From Acholeplasmataceae bacterium (lineage in GTDB: Bacteria > Bacillota_I > Bacilli_A > Acholeplasmatales > Acholeplasmataceae), in NCBI GenBank assembly GCA_016934175.1, contig JAFGTI010000041.1, positions 1-20,273 on the forward strand: a stretch of 20,273 nucleotides of DNA, written 5' to 3'. A program made the translations under genes and the position numbers. Below the pieces are notes generated by a model. That model did not search any database. It worked only from the letters and a program-made list of their open reading frames with translations, and was not told the DNA's origin. The stretch's first letter is position 1. Each line of letters begins with the position of its first letter. This document shows, in pieces, positions 1 through 7,172 of this stretch.

Positions 1-102
1 GATCATCAGTATAAAGTAATCAAGGATTTCCCACACACGCTTCCTACGGATGCAGAAGTGATTATGGATGAAGTATTAACTTATTTTAATAGCAAGAACT
101 AA
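1..102 (+). CDS. C-terminal tail of a truncated gene, possibly an alpha/beta hydrolase
   Basis: An open frame runs from the first base to a TAA stop at 100-102, giving 33 visible residues that end in VLTYFNSKN. The start lies outside the window. The pattern of a His followed by a short acidic stretch and a final amphipathic helix (FPHTLPTDAEVIMDEVLTYF) resembles the end of small alpha/beta hydrolases, where the catalytic His precedes the last helix. This is a weak resemblance over a short stretch. The reading frame is supported by the stop codon sitting exactly at a rho-independent terminator. Confidence 0.45.
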   Translation, partial: DHQYKVIKDFPHTLPTDAEVIMDEVLTYFNSKN

Positions 103-124
103 GATTTCTATCTTAGTTTTTTTT
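97..124 (+). terminator. Rho-independent terminator
   Basis: A perfect 9-bp stem (AACTAAGAT at 97-105 with ATCTTAGTT at 110-118) encloses a TTCT loop and runs into a T tract to 124. The left arm overlaps the stop codon of the upstream gene. Confidence 0.85.
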
Positions 125-156
125 ATTAACTTTATTCTTTTTATCGTCTATAGTAA

Positions 157-178
157 TGATATAATCATAAATAGGAGG
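157..178 (+). promoter_or_regulatory. Extended -10 promoter and RBS for ridA
   Basis: TATAAT at 160-165 is preceded by TG at 157-158, giving an extended -10 box (TGATATAAT). No good -35 is seen at 17 bp, which is common for extended -10 promoters. AGGAGG at 173-178 lies 9 bases before the ridA ATG, leaving a very short leader. Confidence 0.65.
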
Positions 179-187
179 ATTAAAAAT

Positions 188-562
188 ATGAAAACAATAG
201 AAACGATTTATGCACCTAAGGCAGTAGGGCCTTACAGTCAGGGGATTTTAGCAAATGACACACTTTATGTTTCTGGTCAAATTCCATTTGATCCACAAAC
301 TAATCAACTCATCTCGTTAGATATTAAAGATCAAACGAAACAAAGTTTAACAAATATTTTAGCAATTGTAGAAGCTGCGGGATTAAAAAAAGAAAATATT
401 GTACGATGTGGTGTTTTTATGACAGATCTCAATGAATTTTCTAAAATGAATGAAGTTTATAGTGAGTTTTTTGGTCAACTTAAACCAGCTAGAGCAGCGG
501 TTGAAGTCAGAAGACTTCCCAAGGATGTCTTTATTGAAATTGACGCAATTGCAGTTAAATAG
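188..562 (+). CDS. ridA: RidA family reactive enamine/imine deaminase
   Basis: RidA (YjgF/YER057c/UK114 family) proteins hydrolyse reactive enamine/imine intermediates such as 2-aminoacrylate to keto acids and ammonia. They act in the cytosol as trimers. The 124-residue length is typical. The family signature is clear: SGQIPFDP at 29-36, the substrate-carboxylate Arg in the PARAAVEV segment (Arg102, equivalent to Arg105 of the E. coli protein) and Glu117 in the IEIDA segment. The start has a strong AGGAGG site. The next gene begins six bases after the stop, so they are probably co-transcribed. The conserved Arg supports true deaminase activity over the Arg-less paralogues. Function in this host is inferred from the family. 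Confidence 0.93.
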   Translation: MKTIETIYAPKAVGPYSQGILANDTLYVSGQIPFDPQTNQLISLDIKDQTKQSLTNILAIVEAAGLKKENIVRCGVFMTDLNEFSKMNEVYSEFFGQLKPARAAVEVRRLPKDVFIEIDAIAVK

Positions 563-568
563 AACTGA

Positions 569-1102
569 ATGAAGAAAATCATTAAAAAACAAAAAATAGT
601 TATCTTATTTGTTGTTGCGCATCTAATCTTGCTCACCATGTATTTCTTTATGCCTATTATTCAAGAAGGTGTTTCAGTTCAAATGTTTGATTTAACCATG
701 TTTAAAGGATTCGATTTGGCACATGCTCAAACATTTGTAAGTGAATTAAGTACACAAGGAAAAACATATTATTTATTTCTACAAATACCTTTGGACTTTC
801 TCTATCCATTATTAGTATCTACATTCTTTTATTTATTTTTTCTAGATCAAACAAGAAATAAAAAGTTTGCAGTCATAGGTTATAGTTCAATGATGTTTGA
901 TTATCTAGAAAATATTTTTGTCATTATCATATTAACGCGTGCTACACTTACAAATGAATTAGTTTCAGTTGCTAGTGTAGTAACAATTATTAAAGCTTGT
1001 TTTTATGTTGTAAATTATGGAATAACGATAGTTTTATTGGGAAGATGTAGATATTTGAAAGGTTGCCCAATTCGCAGTTTAATCGAAAAAAAGAGGAGAT
1101 GA
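569..1102 (+). CDS. Uncharacterised four-helix membrane protein
   Basis: I do not recognise a named family. The 177-residue product has a lysine-rich N-terminus followed by a hydrophobic segment at about 9-30. After an amphipathic stretch come helices at about 68-92, 99-123 and 131-158, and a basic C-terminal tail. Polar residues lie inside or next to the helices: Asp76 before a YP pair, and an Asp111-x-x-Glu114-Asn115 cluster. A similar pattern occurs in unassigned bacterial membrane proteins and may be a functional site. The ATG lies six bases after the ridA stop with no visible Shine-Dalgarno site, so translation probably depends on coupling to ridA. It ends with TGA, four bases before the next gene. 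TGA as a stop here excludes the Mycoplasma genetic code. No role can be assigned. Confidence 0.75.
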   Translation: MKKIIKKQKIVILFVVAHLILLTMYFFMPIIQEGVSVQMFDLTMFKGFDLAHAQTFVSELSTQGKTYYLFLQIPLDFLYPLLVSTFFYLFFLDQTRNKKFAVIGYSSMMFDYLENIFVIIILTRATLTNELVSVASVVTIIKACFYVVNYGITIVLLGRCRYLKGCPIRSLIEKKRR

Positions 1103-1106
1103 TAAC

Positions 1107-1874
1107 ATGGATTTTTTAAAGCATAATCGTGACGCATGGAATAAAGAAGTTGATGATAAAAATGAGTGGACAATTCCAGTAGATCATGAAACGATTGAAA
1201 AAGCCAGAAAGGGAGAAATCAATTTGTTACTCACACCGTCTATACCTGTTCCTATGTCGTGGTTTGATGGTGTTATAGGAAAAAAAATATTATGTCTTGC
1301 ATCCGGAGGAGGACAACAAGTTCCTGTTTTAGCAGCTGCTGGTGCAAAAGTTACTGTATTAGATAATAGTCCTAATCAATTGAAGCAAGATGAATTTGTT
1401 GCAACAAGAGAGAATTTAGAAATTAAGACTATATTGGGAGATATGAGAGATTTATCCATATTTGAAGATGAATCTTTTGATTTAATTTTTCATCCGGTGT
1501 CTAATTTATTTATTGATGATGTGAATCCGGTTTGGAAGGAAACATATCGTGTATTAAAAAAGGGTGGAAGATTGCTTTCGGGATTTTGCAACCCATTATT
1601 ATTTATTTATGATTATGCAGCATGGGAAAAGGATCAAAGTTTAATTACAAAATATAAAATTCCATACTCTGATTTAGAACAATTACCCAAAGAAGAATTA
1701 GATAGAAGAGTTGCAAACAGAGAGCCGCTAGAATTTGGCCACACCTTAGATGATCAAATTGGAGGACAAATCAAAGTGGGTTTCTCCATTCATGGATTTT
1801 ATGAAGACGGGTTCGAAAAAGATTTTATTGATGACTACATTAAACCGTTTATAGCAATGCTTGCGATAAAGTAA
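1107..1874 (+). CDS. Class I SAM-dependent methyltransferase
   Basis: This 255-residue protein has the Rossmann-like methyltransferase fold. Motif I is LCLASGGGQQ at 62-71, the acidic residue ending strand 2 is Asp86 in VLDNS, GDMRDL at 111-116 follows strand 3, and FDLIFHP at 124-130 is motif IV. The N-terminus (WNKEV then WTIPV at 11-25) is a pattern I associate with a widespread unnamed Methyltransf_11-type group in Firmicutes. The substrate is unknown and nothing in the neighbourhood points to one. A GAGGAG site at 1093-1098 overlaps the end of the preceding gene, consistent with the third place in a ridA operon, and a terminator follows directly. No signal peptide or membrane segment is seen, so it should be cytosolic. 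Confidence 0.85.
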   Translation: MDFLKHNRDAWNKEVDDKNEWTIPVDHETIEKARKGEINLLLTPSIPVPMSWFDGVIGKKILCLASGGGQQVPVLAAAGAKVTVLDNSPNQLKQDEFVATRENLEIKTILGDMRDLSIFEDESFDLIFHPVSNLFIDDVNPVWKETYRVLKKGGRLLSGFCNPLLFIYDYAAWEKDQSLITKYKIPYSDLEQLPKEELDRRVANREPLEFGHTLDDQIGGQIKVGFSIHGFYEDGFEKDFIDDYIKPFIAMLAIK

Positions 1875-1877
1875 TTT

Positions 1878-1907
1878 AAAACCGAGTTCATTTGAATTCG
1901 GTTTTTT
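1878..1907 (+). terminator. Rho-independent terminator after the methyltransferase
   Basis: Arms at 1878-1890 and 1893-1905 pair over 13 positions with one G-T wobble. The innermost A-T pair would close a two-base loop, so the practical loop is four bases. The right arm ends in a T tract to 1907. It closes the ridA unit. Confidence 0.85.
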
Positions 1908-1943
1908 ATGTGATTTAATACATATTTAATCCAAATAGCATAT

Positions 1944-1995
1944 TTCACCAATTTTTAGCATTAAAAGTGTAAAATATAGATGATTTATTGGAGGG
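1944..1995 (+). promoter_or_regulatory. Probable promoter and RBS of the ABC transporter
   Basis: TAAAAT at 1970-1975 is a plausible -10 box, followed by a GGAGGG ribosome site ahead of the ATG at 2002. The nearest -35-like hexamer (TTCACC, 1944-1949) is 20 bp away, so the -35 is uncertain. The bases 1969-1980 recur exactly around the -10 of the kinase promoter at 8188-8199, which supports the -10 assignment. Confidence 0.4.
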
Positions 1996-2001
1996 AATAT
2001 A

Positions 2002-4317
2002 ATGTTAGAACTAAACAATATTAAAAAAGACTACTTTGTAGCTGGAAAACCTTTTCCAGCGTTAAATGGTATTAGTCTCAATTTCAAAAAGAACGAATTT
2101 GTTTCAATACTAGGAGCTTCAGGTAGTGGAAAAACCACATTATTAAATATTATTGGCGGCTTAGATCGTTATTCTAGCGGAGACTTACTCGTTGATGGGA
2201 AGTCTACAAAAGACTTTAGTGATACTAATTGGGATGCTTATAGAAATGCAACGATAGGGTTTGTTTTTCAAAATTATAATTTAATATCTCATTTATCGGT
2301 TTTAGATAATGTTGAGATGGCCTTAAGATTATCGGGCGTCGGTGCAAAAGAAAGAAAAGAAAGAGCAACCACAGTACTTATTGAAGTTGGATTAAAAGAT
2401 CATATCAATAAAAGACCTAATCAACTATCTGGTGGGCAAATGCAAAGAGTTGCTATTGCTAGAGCACTTGTTAATAATCCAATGGTTCTTCTTGCTGATG
2501 AACCATCAGGAGCACTAGACAGTCACACTAGTCATCAAATTTTAGAATTAATTCAAAAGATATCAAAAGATAGATTAGTCATCATGGTTACACATAATTC
2601 TGAATTAGCAAATTCATTTAGTGATCGAATTGTCACTCTTGTAGATGGTAGAGTTGTTGAAGATACAAGACCTGTTAAAATTAATTCTACACAGGTTGAA
2701 AATGATAAATTGCTAACTAAAAAAACATCTATGAGCTACATGACTGCTCTCAAAACAAGTTTTAAGAATTTACTGACAAAAAAAGGTAGAACACTGATTA
2801 CAGCACTTGCTGGTAGTATAGGTATTATTGGTATTGCTTTAGTTTTATCGATATCATCTGGGATGACGCGTTATGTTAATGATCTGCAAAGTGATACTTT
2901 GGCAGGTTTTCCAATTAGCGTTAATGCACAAGTAGCAACTGATATATTTTCTGGTGCTACAGGTAGGTATAATGCTGAAGGAGAAACTAATGAGTTTCCA
3001 GATACTCCTACGATATATCCTTATGATCAAGCTTATAATACAACACTTCATACCAATGTTATTGATGACTCATTCATCAATTATTTGGAGGGTATGGATT
3101 CTACATTCTACAATTCAATTTCATATACAAGAGCTGTTCAACTTAATTTGATTGCAGAAACAAGCACGGGTGGATATATAAAAGTTATTTCAAGTGTAAA
3201 TCCTAACTCACTTTTCATTGGAGGTAGCGTTTTAAGCGAAATACCTAATAATCCAGAATTTATAAAATCTCAATATGATATACTATCGGGTAGTTATCCA
3301 GAATCTTATGATCAAGTAGTGCTTATCGTGGATAAGGAAAACTTGATTGATGTTTCTATTTTAGAAAAATTAGGAATTTCTGTTACAGACAGTTATTCAT
3401 TTGATGACTTTATAGGGATGACGTTTAAGACTGTTTCAAATGATGATTATTTTTCAAAAATTGGTAATATCTATATACCACAAACCGACTATGAAACAAT
3501 GTTTAACAGCCCAGATGCAACAGCAATAACAATTGTAGGAATCATGAGGGTAAATGAAAATGCATCAACAGAATTGTTATCTACAGGTATTGGATATACG
3601 ACAATGCTTACGGATTATATTATCGAGAGTGCAAGTACTTCTGGAATTGTGAACGATCAAATAGCTTCACCAGATATAAACATTTTAACAGGATTACCAT
3701 TTACAACAACGATTACATATCAAAATGTGATGAGATTTATTGGTGGTGATTCTACACCTATTGGTGTTCAAATCTATCCAATTTCATTTGATGCAAAAGA
3801 TCAAATAAAAGAATACATTGATACTTATAATATTGATAAAACAGAAGAGCAAACAATTCTCTATACTGATTTAGCTGAAACTATTTCAAATACTATTTCA
3901 AGTCTTATAGGGACAATTACAATCATTTTATCAGCGTTTGCTGGAATATCACTGGTTGTTTCATCTGTGATGATAGGGATTATTACGTATGTTTCAGTTG
4001 TTGAACGTACCAAAGAGATTGGTATTATGCGAAGCCTTGGAGCAAGAAAGAAAGATATTTCAAGAATCTTTAATGCTGAAACCATATTAATTGGTTTAGT
4101 AGCCGGTATATTTGGAATTTTATTAGCAATGTTGCTGAACATACCCGTTAATATCATTATTAATCGCCTGATTGGCGTTCCTGGATTCTCATCTCTTGAA
4201 TTGATGAGTGCTGCTGGATTAGTTGCTTTAAGTACAGTCTTAACATTGATTGCTGGATTAATACCTAGTGGAATTGCAGCGAGAAGAGATCCAGTAGTAG
4301 CGCTTAGAACAGAATAA
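2002..4317 (+). CDS. MacB-type ABC transporter, ATPase fused to FtsX-like permease
   Basis: The 771-residue protein joins an ATPase to a permease. The ATPase has Walker A GASGSGKTT (38-46), the Q-loop Gln90, signature LSGGQ (142-146), Walker B MVLLADEP (161-168) and the H-loop His198. After a linker comes a first membrane helix (about 265-287), an extracytoplasmic domain of about 330 residues, and three C-terminal helices of an FtsX-type permease (about 625-765, with ERTKEIGIMRSLGA typical of the family). This is the MacB layout, known for mechanotransmission that extrudes peptides, lipids or drugs. No partner adaptor or outer-membrane factor gene is near, as expected for a one-membrane cell. 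The extracytoplasmic domain is rich in Ser, Thr and Tyr and may set substrate choice. The cargo cannot be inferred. It is a single-gene unit with terminators on both sides. Confidence 0.88.
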   Translation: MLELNNIKKDYFVAGKPFPALNGISLNFKKNEFVSILGASGSGKTTLLNIIGGLDRYSSGDLLVDGKSTKDFSDTNWDAYRNATIGFVFQNYNLISHLSVLDNVEMALRLSGVGAKERKERATTVLIEVGLKDHINKRPNQLSGGQMQRVAIARALVNNPMVLLADEPSGALDSHTSHQILELIQKISKDRLVIMVTHNSELANSFSDRIVTLVDGRVVEDTRPVKINSTQVENDKLLTKKTSMSYMTALKTSFKNLLTKKGRTLITALAGSIGIIGIALVLSISSGMTRYVNDLQSDTLAGFPISVNAQVATDIFSGATGRYNAEGETNEFPDTPTIYPYDQAYNTTLHTNVIDDSFINYLEGMDSTFYNSISYTRAVQLNLIAETSTGGYIKVISSVNPNSLFIGGSVLSEIPNNPEFIKSQYDILSGSYPESYDQVVLIVDKENLIDVSILEKLGISVTDSYSFDDFIGMTFKTVSNDDYFSKIGNIYIPQTDYETMFNSPDATAITIVGIMRVNENASTELLSTGIGYTTMLTDYIIESASTSGIVNDQIASPDINILTGLPFTTTITYQNVMRFIGGDSTPIGVQIYPISFDAKDQIKEYIDTYNIDKTEEQTILYTDLAETISNTISSLIGTITIILSAFAGISLVVSSVMIGIITYVSVVERTKEIGIMRSLGARKKDISRIFNAETILIGLVAGIFGILLAMLLNIPVNIIINRLIGVPGFSSLELMSAAGLVALSTVLTLIAGLIPSGIAARRDPVVALRTE

Positions 4318-4327
4318 TAAAATAAAT

Positions 4328-4351
4328 AAAAGGACAACTTGTCCTTTTTTT
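4328..4351. terminator. Bidirectional terminator between convergent genes
   Basis: AAAAGGAC (4328-4335) and GTCCTTTT (4341-4348) form a perfect 8-bp stem around a five-base loop. A T tract follows on the plus strand and a T-rich stretch on the minus strand, so the hairpin can end both the ABC gene and the convergent AraC gene, whose stop codon at 4350-4352 touches it. Confidence 0.85.
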
Positions 4352-5195
4352 ATGGCTTTTGATGGGATTTTCTATAAGTAGATGGAGATACACCAAGTAT
4401 TTTATGAAAAACATAAGTGAAATATGCATGACTTTCAAATCCCGAACGATAAGCTATATCAGTAATTGATTCATCTGTGATTAGTAATAGTTCTTTCGCT
4501 TTTGTTAAACGCAAATTCAATAAGAATTCATTTGGAGACCGGTTCATCGTTTGTTTGAAAATCTTTTGGAAATGTGATGGAGATAAATTTACAATTTGAG
4601 AAATTTGATTCAATGAGATTTTTTCTCCATAGTGATTCTCAATATAATCAATTGCCTTTTTGATTATCATGTGATATGCCGAAGAAGGTAGGTAATCTTG
4701 TTTACATTCTTGATATGCAGCATATATAATTTCAAGTATTAAAGAGCGAATTAATAAATTTGATGATGGCTCATTTTTAATGTATTGATCAAGAATGTTC
4801 TCAAAAATCATTTCATAATATTTTGGATTTTTTGTATGCAATACAGGAGGAAGCTGATTGAAGATCTCATTATGGTAGAACGGTTCAAAAGATGATTTAT
4901 GATTTTGAGTCATAGAAAAAGAAATCATATAACATGAATAAGGTGACTCACCTCTAGTAAGATCTCCTGGTTTACGTAAACAAAGATCTCCTGGTTTTAG
5001 AACATATCTATTTCCTTCAAGATTCATATACCCATTTGACTCAATAATGAATTCAAATTCATAACTTTCTACGATACGTGAAGGGAATTTACCTATAATC
5101 CAATCTTTTCGATCAAGATTATAAGCATAGGTTCTTATCAATGAAGGATTAATTTCTGAGGTTTCCAAATTTATTATAGGTCTATCTTTTTTCAT
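4350..5195 (-). CDS. AraC-family transcriptional regulator with cupin sensor domain
   Basis: The 281-residue product has an N-terminal cupin-like half (about 36-92, including VLKPGDLCLRKPGD), a helical linker (about 125-165), and a C-terminal AraC DNA-binding domain with two helix-turn-helix units (about 193-213 and 243-265). The closing segment ITDIAYRSGFESHAYFTYVFHKILGVSPSTYR is shown by its key residues G252, F253, F264, G268, P271 and Y274. Such proteins usually sense a sugar and activate the neighbouring catabolic genes. It is divergent from the oxidoreductase/isomerase cluster at 5347, which is its most likely target. AAGGAG lies five bases before the start codon. The ligand is unknown. 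Confidence 0.9.
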   Translation of the reverse strand: MKKDRPIINLETSEINPSLIRTYAYNLDRKDWIIGKFPSRIVESYEFEFIIESNGYMNLEGNRYVLKPGDLCLRKPGDLTRGESPYSCYMISFSMTQNHKSSFEPFYHNEIFNQLPPVLHTKNPKYYEMIFENILDQYIKNEPSSNLLIRSLILEIIYAAYQECKQDYLPSSAYHMIIKKAIDYIENHYGEKISLNQISQIVNLSPSHFQKIFKQTMNRSPNEFLLNLRLTKAKELLLITDESITDIAYRSGFESHAYFTYVFHKILGVSPSTYRKSHQKP

Positions 5196-5254
5196 AATGA
5201 CTCCTTCATGAGATTTTGATATAAAAATGCTTTACATTTCTCTTTTAAGCCTAT

Positions 5255-5276
5255 ATTATCACAAGATATTGATAAT
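5255..5276. promoter_or_regulatory. Inverted repeat in the divergent control region, candidate operator
   Basis: ATTATCA (5255-5261) and TGATAAT (5270-5276) form a 7-bp inverted repeat with an 8-bp spacer, midway between the AraC gene and the oxidoreductase gene. Its right half overlaps the candidate -35 (TTGATA) of the plus-strand genes. The local sequence is AT-rich, so chance is possible, and AraC proteins more often use direct repeats. Confidence 0.35.
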
Positions 5277-5336
5277 TATAACATTTTATTATAAGAAATT
5301 TGAATGAGATACATATAGAATAGGAATATATGGAGG
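5269..5336 (+). promoter_or_regulatory. Candidate promoter and RBS of the sugar oxidoreductase operon
   Basis: TTGATA at 5269-5274 followed after 15 bp by TATAAG at 5290-5295 is the best sigma-A-like pair I can find. The short spacer is suboptimal, as often seen for activator-dependent promoters. GGAGG at 5332-5336 serves the ATG at 5347. Confidence 0.35.
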
Positions 5337-5346
5337 GAGATTTCCT

Positions 5347-6435
5347 ATGAAAAAAATTAAGATTGGTATTATAGGCTGTGGTGGTATTGCTTTAGAAAAG
5401 CATTTACCTAGCTTATCACTTATTAATGAAGTGGAATTGGTTGCTTTTTGTGATATTTTGATTGAAAAAGCAGAACAAGCGAAAATCAAATTTGGTAAAG
5501 AAGATTCAAAAGTATATCTAGATTATAAAGAAATGCTTAAAGATACATCTATTGATGTGGTTCACGTCTGCACACCTAACAGAAGTCATTCATTTATTAC
5601 AGTTGATGCACTTGAAGCAGGTAAACATGTTATGTGTGAAAAACCTATGGCGATTAACTCAGTGGAAGCTAAAAAAATGGTTGATGCTGCAAAACGTACA
5701 GGCAAAAAATTAACCATAGGTTATCAAAATCGCTTTCGCGGAGATTCAATGTATTTAAAAGCTGAATGTGAAAATGATGTTTTAGGTGAAGTTTACTTAG
5801 CAAAAGCACACGCTATTAGAAGAAGAGCTGTTCCTACATGGGGTGTCTTTTTAAATGAGTATGAGCAGGGTGGAGGACCGTTAATTGATATTGGTACCCA
5901 TGCACTTGATTTAACATTATGGACAATGAATAATTATCAACCTAAAATGGTTGTGGGTAGTGTATATCATAAATTAGGGAAGCAAACAAATGCGGCAAAT
6001 GCTTGGGGTGATTGGAATACAGATGAATTAACTGTAGAGGACTCAGCATTTGGATACATTATTATGGAAAATGGAGCAACGATTATACTAGAATCAAGTT
6101 GGGCACTCAACACATTAGATGTTAGAGAAGCTCAAACAACACTATATGGAACTAAAGCTGGAGCTGATATGCAAGATGGATTACGTATTAATTACGTTAA
6201 AAATAACCGTCAAGTCATTGAAAAGCCAAGTTTTAAAGCTGGAGGAGTAGCATTCTATGCTGGAGGAGAAGAAAAACCTTCACATCTAGAAGCTAGAATG
6301 TGGATCGATTCAATTATCAATGACAACGAACCTTTAGTTAAACCAGAAGAAGCGTATATTGTTACTGAAATTCTTGAAGCTATTTATGAGTCAGCTAAAC
6401 AAGGTAAACCTATTTATCTTAAGCGTGCGAAATAA
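5347..6435 (+). CDS. Gfo/Idh/MocA family NAD(P)-dependent sugar oxidoreductase
   Basis: The 362-residue protein has an N-terminal Rossmann domain with GIIGCGGIA (7-15), the family hallmark EKP at 98-100 (catalytic Lys99), and in the C-terminal domain GGGPLIDIGTHALD, where Asp181 and His185 complete the usual Lys-Asp-His set. These enzymes oxidise or reduce a sugar or inositol hydroxyl using NAD(P), often at C3 of a glycoside or C2 of inositol. The stop overlaps the start of the next gene by one base (TAATG), showing tight coupling with two isomerase-fold genes. The set of oxidoreductase plus TIM-barrel partners recalls the E. coli ycjS/ycjR 3-keto-glucoside route and the C-glycoside deglycosidase clusters. 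The exact substrate is not readable from sequence. Confidence 0.88.
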   Translation: MKKIKIGIIGCGGIALEKHLPSLSLINEVELVAFCDILIEKAEQAKIKFGKEDSKVYLDYKEMLKDTSIDVVHVCTPNRSHSFITVDALEAGKHVMCEKPMAINSVEAKKMVDAAKRTGKKLTIGYQNRFRGDSMYLKAECENDVLGEVYLAKAHAIRRRAVPTWGVFLNEYEQGGGPLIDIGTHALDLTLWTMNNYQPKMVVGSVYHKLGKQTNAANAWGDWNTDELTVEDSAFGYIIMENGATIILESSWALNTLDVREAQTTLYGTKAGADMQDGLRINYVKNNRQVIEKPSFKAGGVAFYAGGEEKPSHLEARMWIDSIINDNEPLVKPEEAYIVTEILEAIYESAKQGKPIYLKRAK

Positions 6436-7172
6436 TGAAAATCGCGATTCAATTATATACATTGAGAAATGTTGACTTATCTTTTCCTGAAGTCTTAAAA
6501 AGAGTTAAATCTATCGGTTACGATGGTGTGGAATTTGCTGGGTTTCATAATATGAAAGCAAGTGATTTGAAGGCATTACTTGATGAAATAGGTTTAGAGC
6601 CTTTGGCTAGTCATACTAGTATTGATCAACTCAATAAAGAGATTGATGAAATTATTCTATATAATCGAACGATTGGAAATAATAATATTGTTATTCCATA
6701 TACAGAAATTAAAGACTTAGCATCTTACCGATTGATCATGACACAATTAAAAAAGATTACCAAAAAACTTATTGATAATGGATTCCAAGTCTACTATCAT
6801 AATCATGCACACGAATTTTCTGTGTTCAATAATGAGTATTTACTTGATAAATTATTAAAAGATATACCTGAGCTTAGATTAGAACTCGATGTATATTGGG
6901 CATATTATGCAAATGTGGATGTTCATGCATATCTTAATAAACACAAATCAAGAATAGATTTTATACATGTAAAAGGTATGGAAATTTATCAACATGAAAA
7001 ATCATTTACAAGTGTGGGTGAAGGTGTGATTGATTATGCATCTATTTATGATCTTGGATTAAACTGTAATTATTGGATTGTTGAAAATGATCGCCCTAAA
7101 GACGATCCATTTGATAACACCCAAAGAAGTATCAAGTATATCAAAAAAATTATAAAAGGAGATGAATCTTAA
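6435..7172 (+). CDS. Sugar phosphate isomerase/epimerase (TIM barrel, AP endonuclease 2 superfamily)
   Basis: The 245-residue protein opens with MKIAIQLYTLRNV and GYDGVEFAGF, standard for the xylose-isomerase-like TIM-barrel group. Likely metal ligands are visible: Glu34 in VEFAG, the His cluster in YHNHAHEF, the Asp in ELDVYW, His in FIHVKG and the Glu in IVEND. This is a divalent-metal site used for keto-sugar epimerisation, isomerisation or 3-keto-glycoside cleavage in relatives. It is somewhat shorter than the 270-290 residues common in the family. It has no convincing ribosome site of its own. Its ATG shares a base with the preceding stop, so translation should be coupled. It probably acts on the product of the upstream oxidoreductase. 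Confidence 0.82.
   Translation: MKIAIQLYTLRNVDLSFPEVLKRVKSIGYDGVEFAGFHNMKASDLKALLDEIGLEPLASHTSIDQLNKEIDEIILYNRTIGNNNIVIPYTEIKDLASYRLIMTQLKKITKKLIDNGFQVYYHNHAHEFSVFNNEYLLDKLLKDIPELRLELDVYWAYYANVDVHAYLNKHKSRIDFIHVKGMEIYQHEKSFTSVGEGVIDYASIYDLGLNCNYWIVENDRPKDDPFDNTQRSIKYIKKIIKGDES

Noticed and set aside
3861..4337. Long minus-strand open frame (158 codons) inside the ABC permease region
   Set aside because: It is fully antisense to the conserved FtsX-type domain, has no ribosome site, and its translation resembles no family I know.
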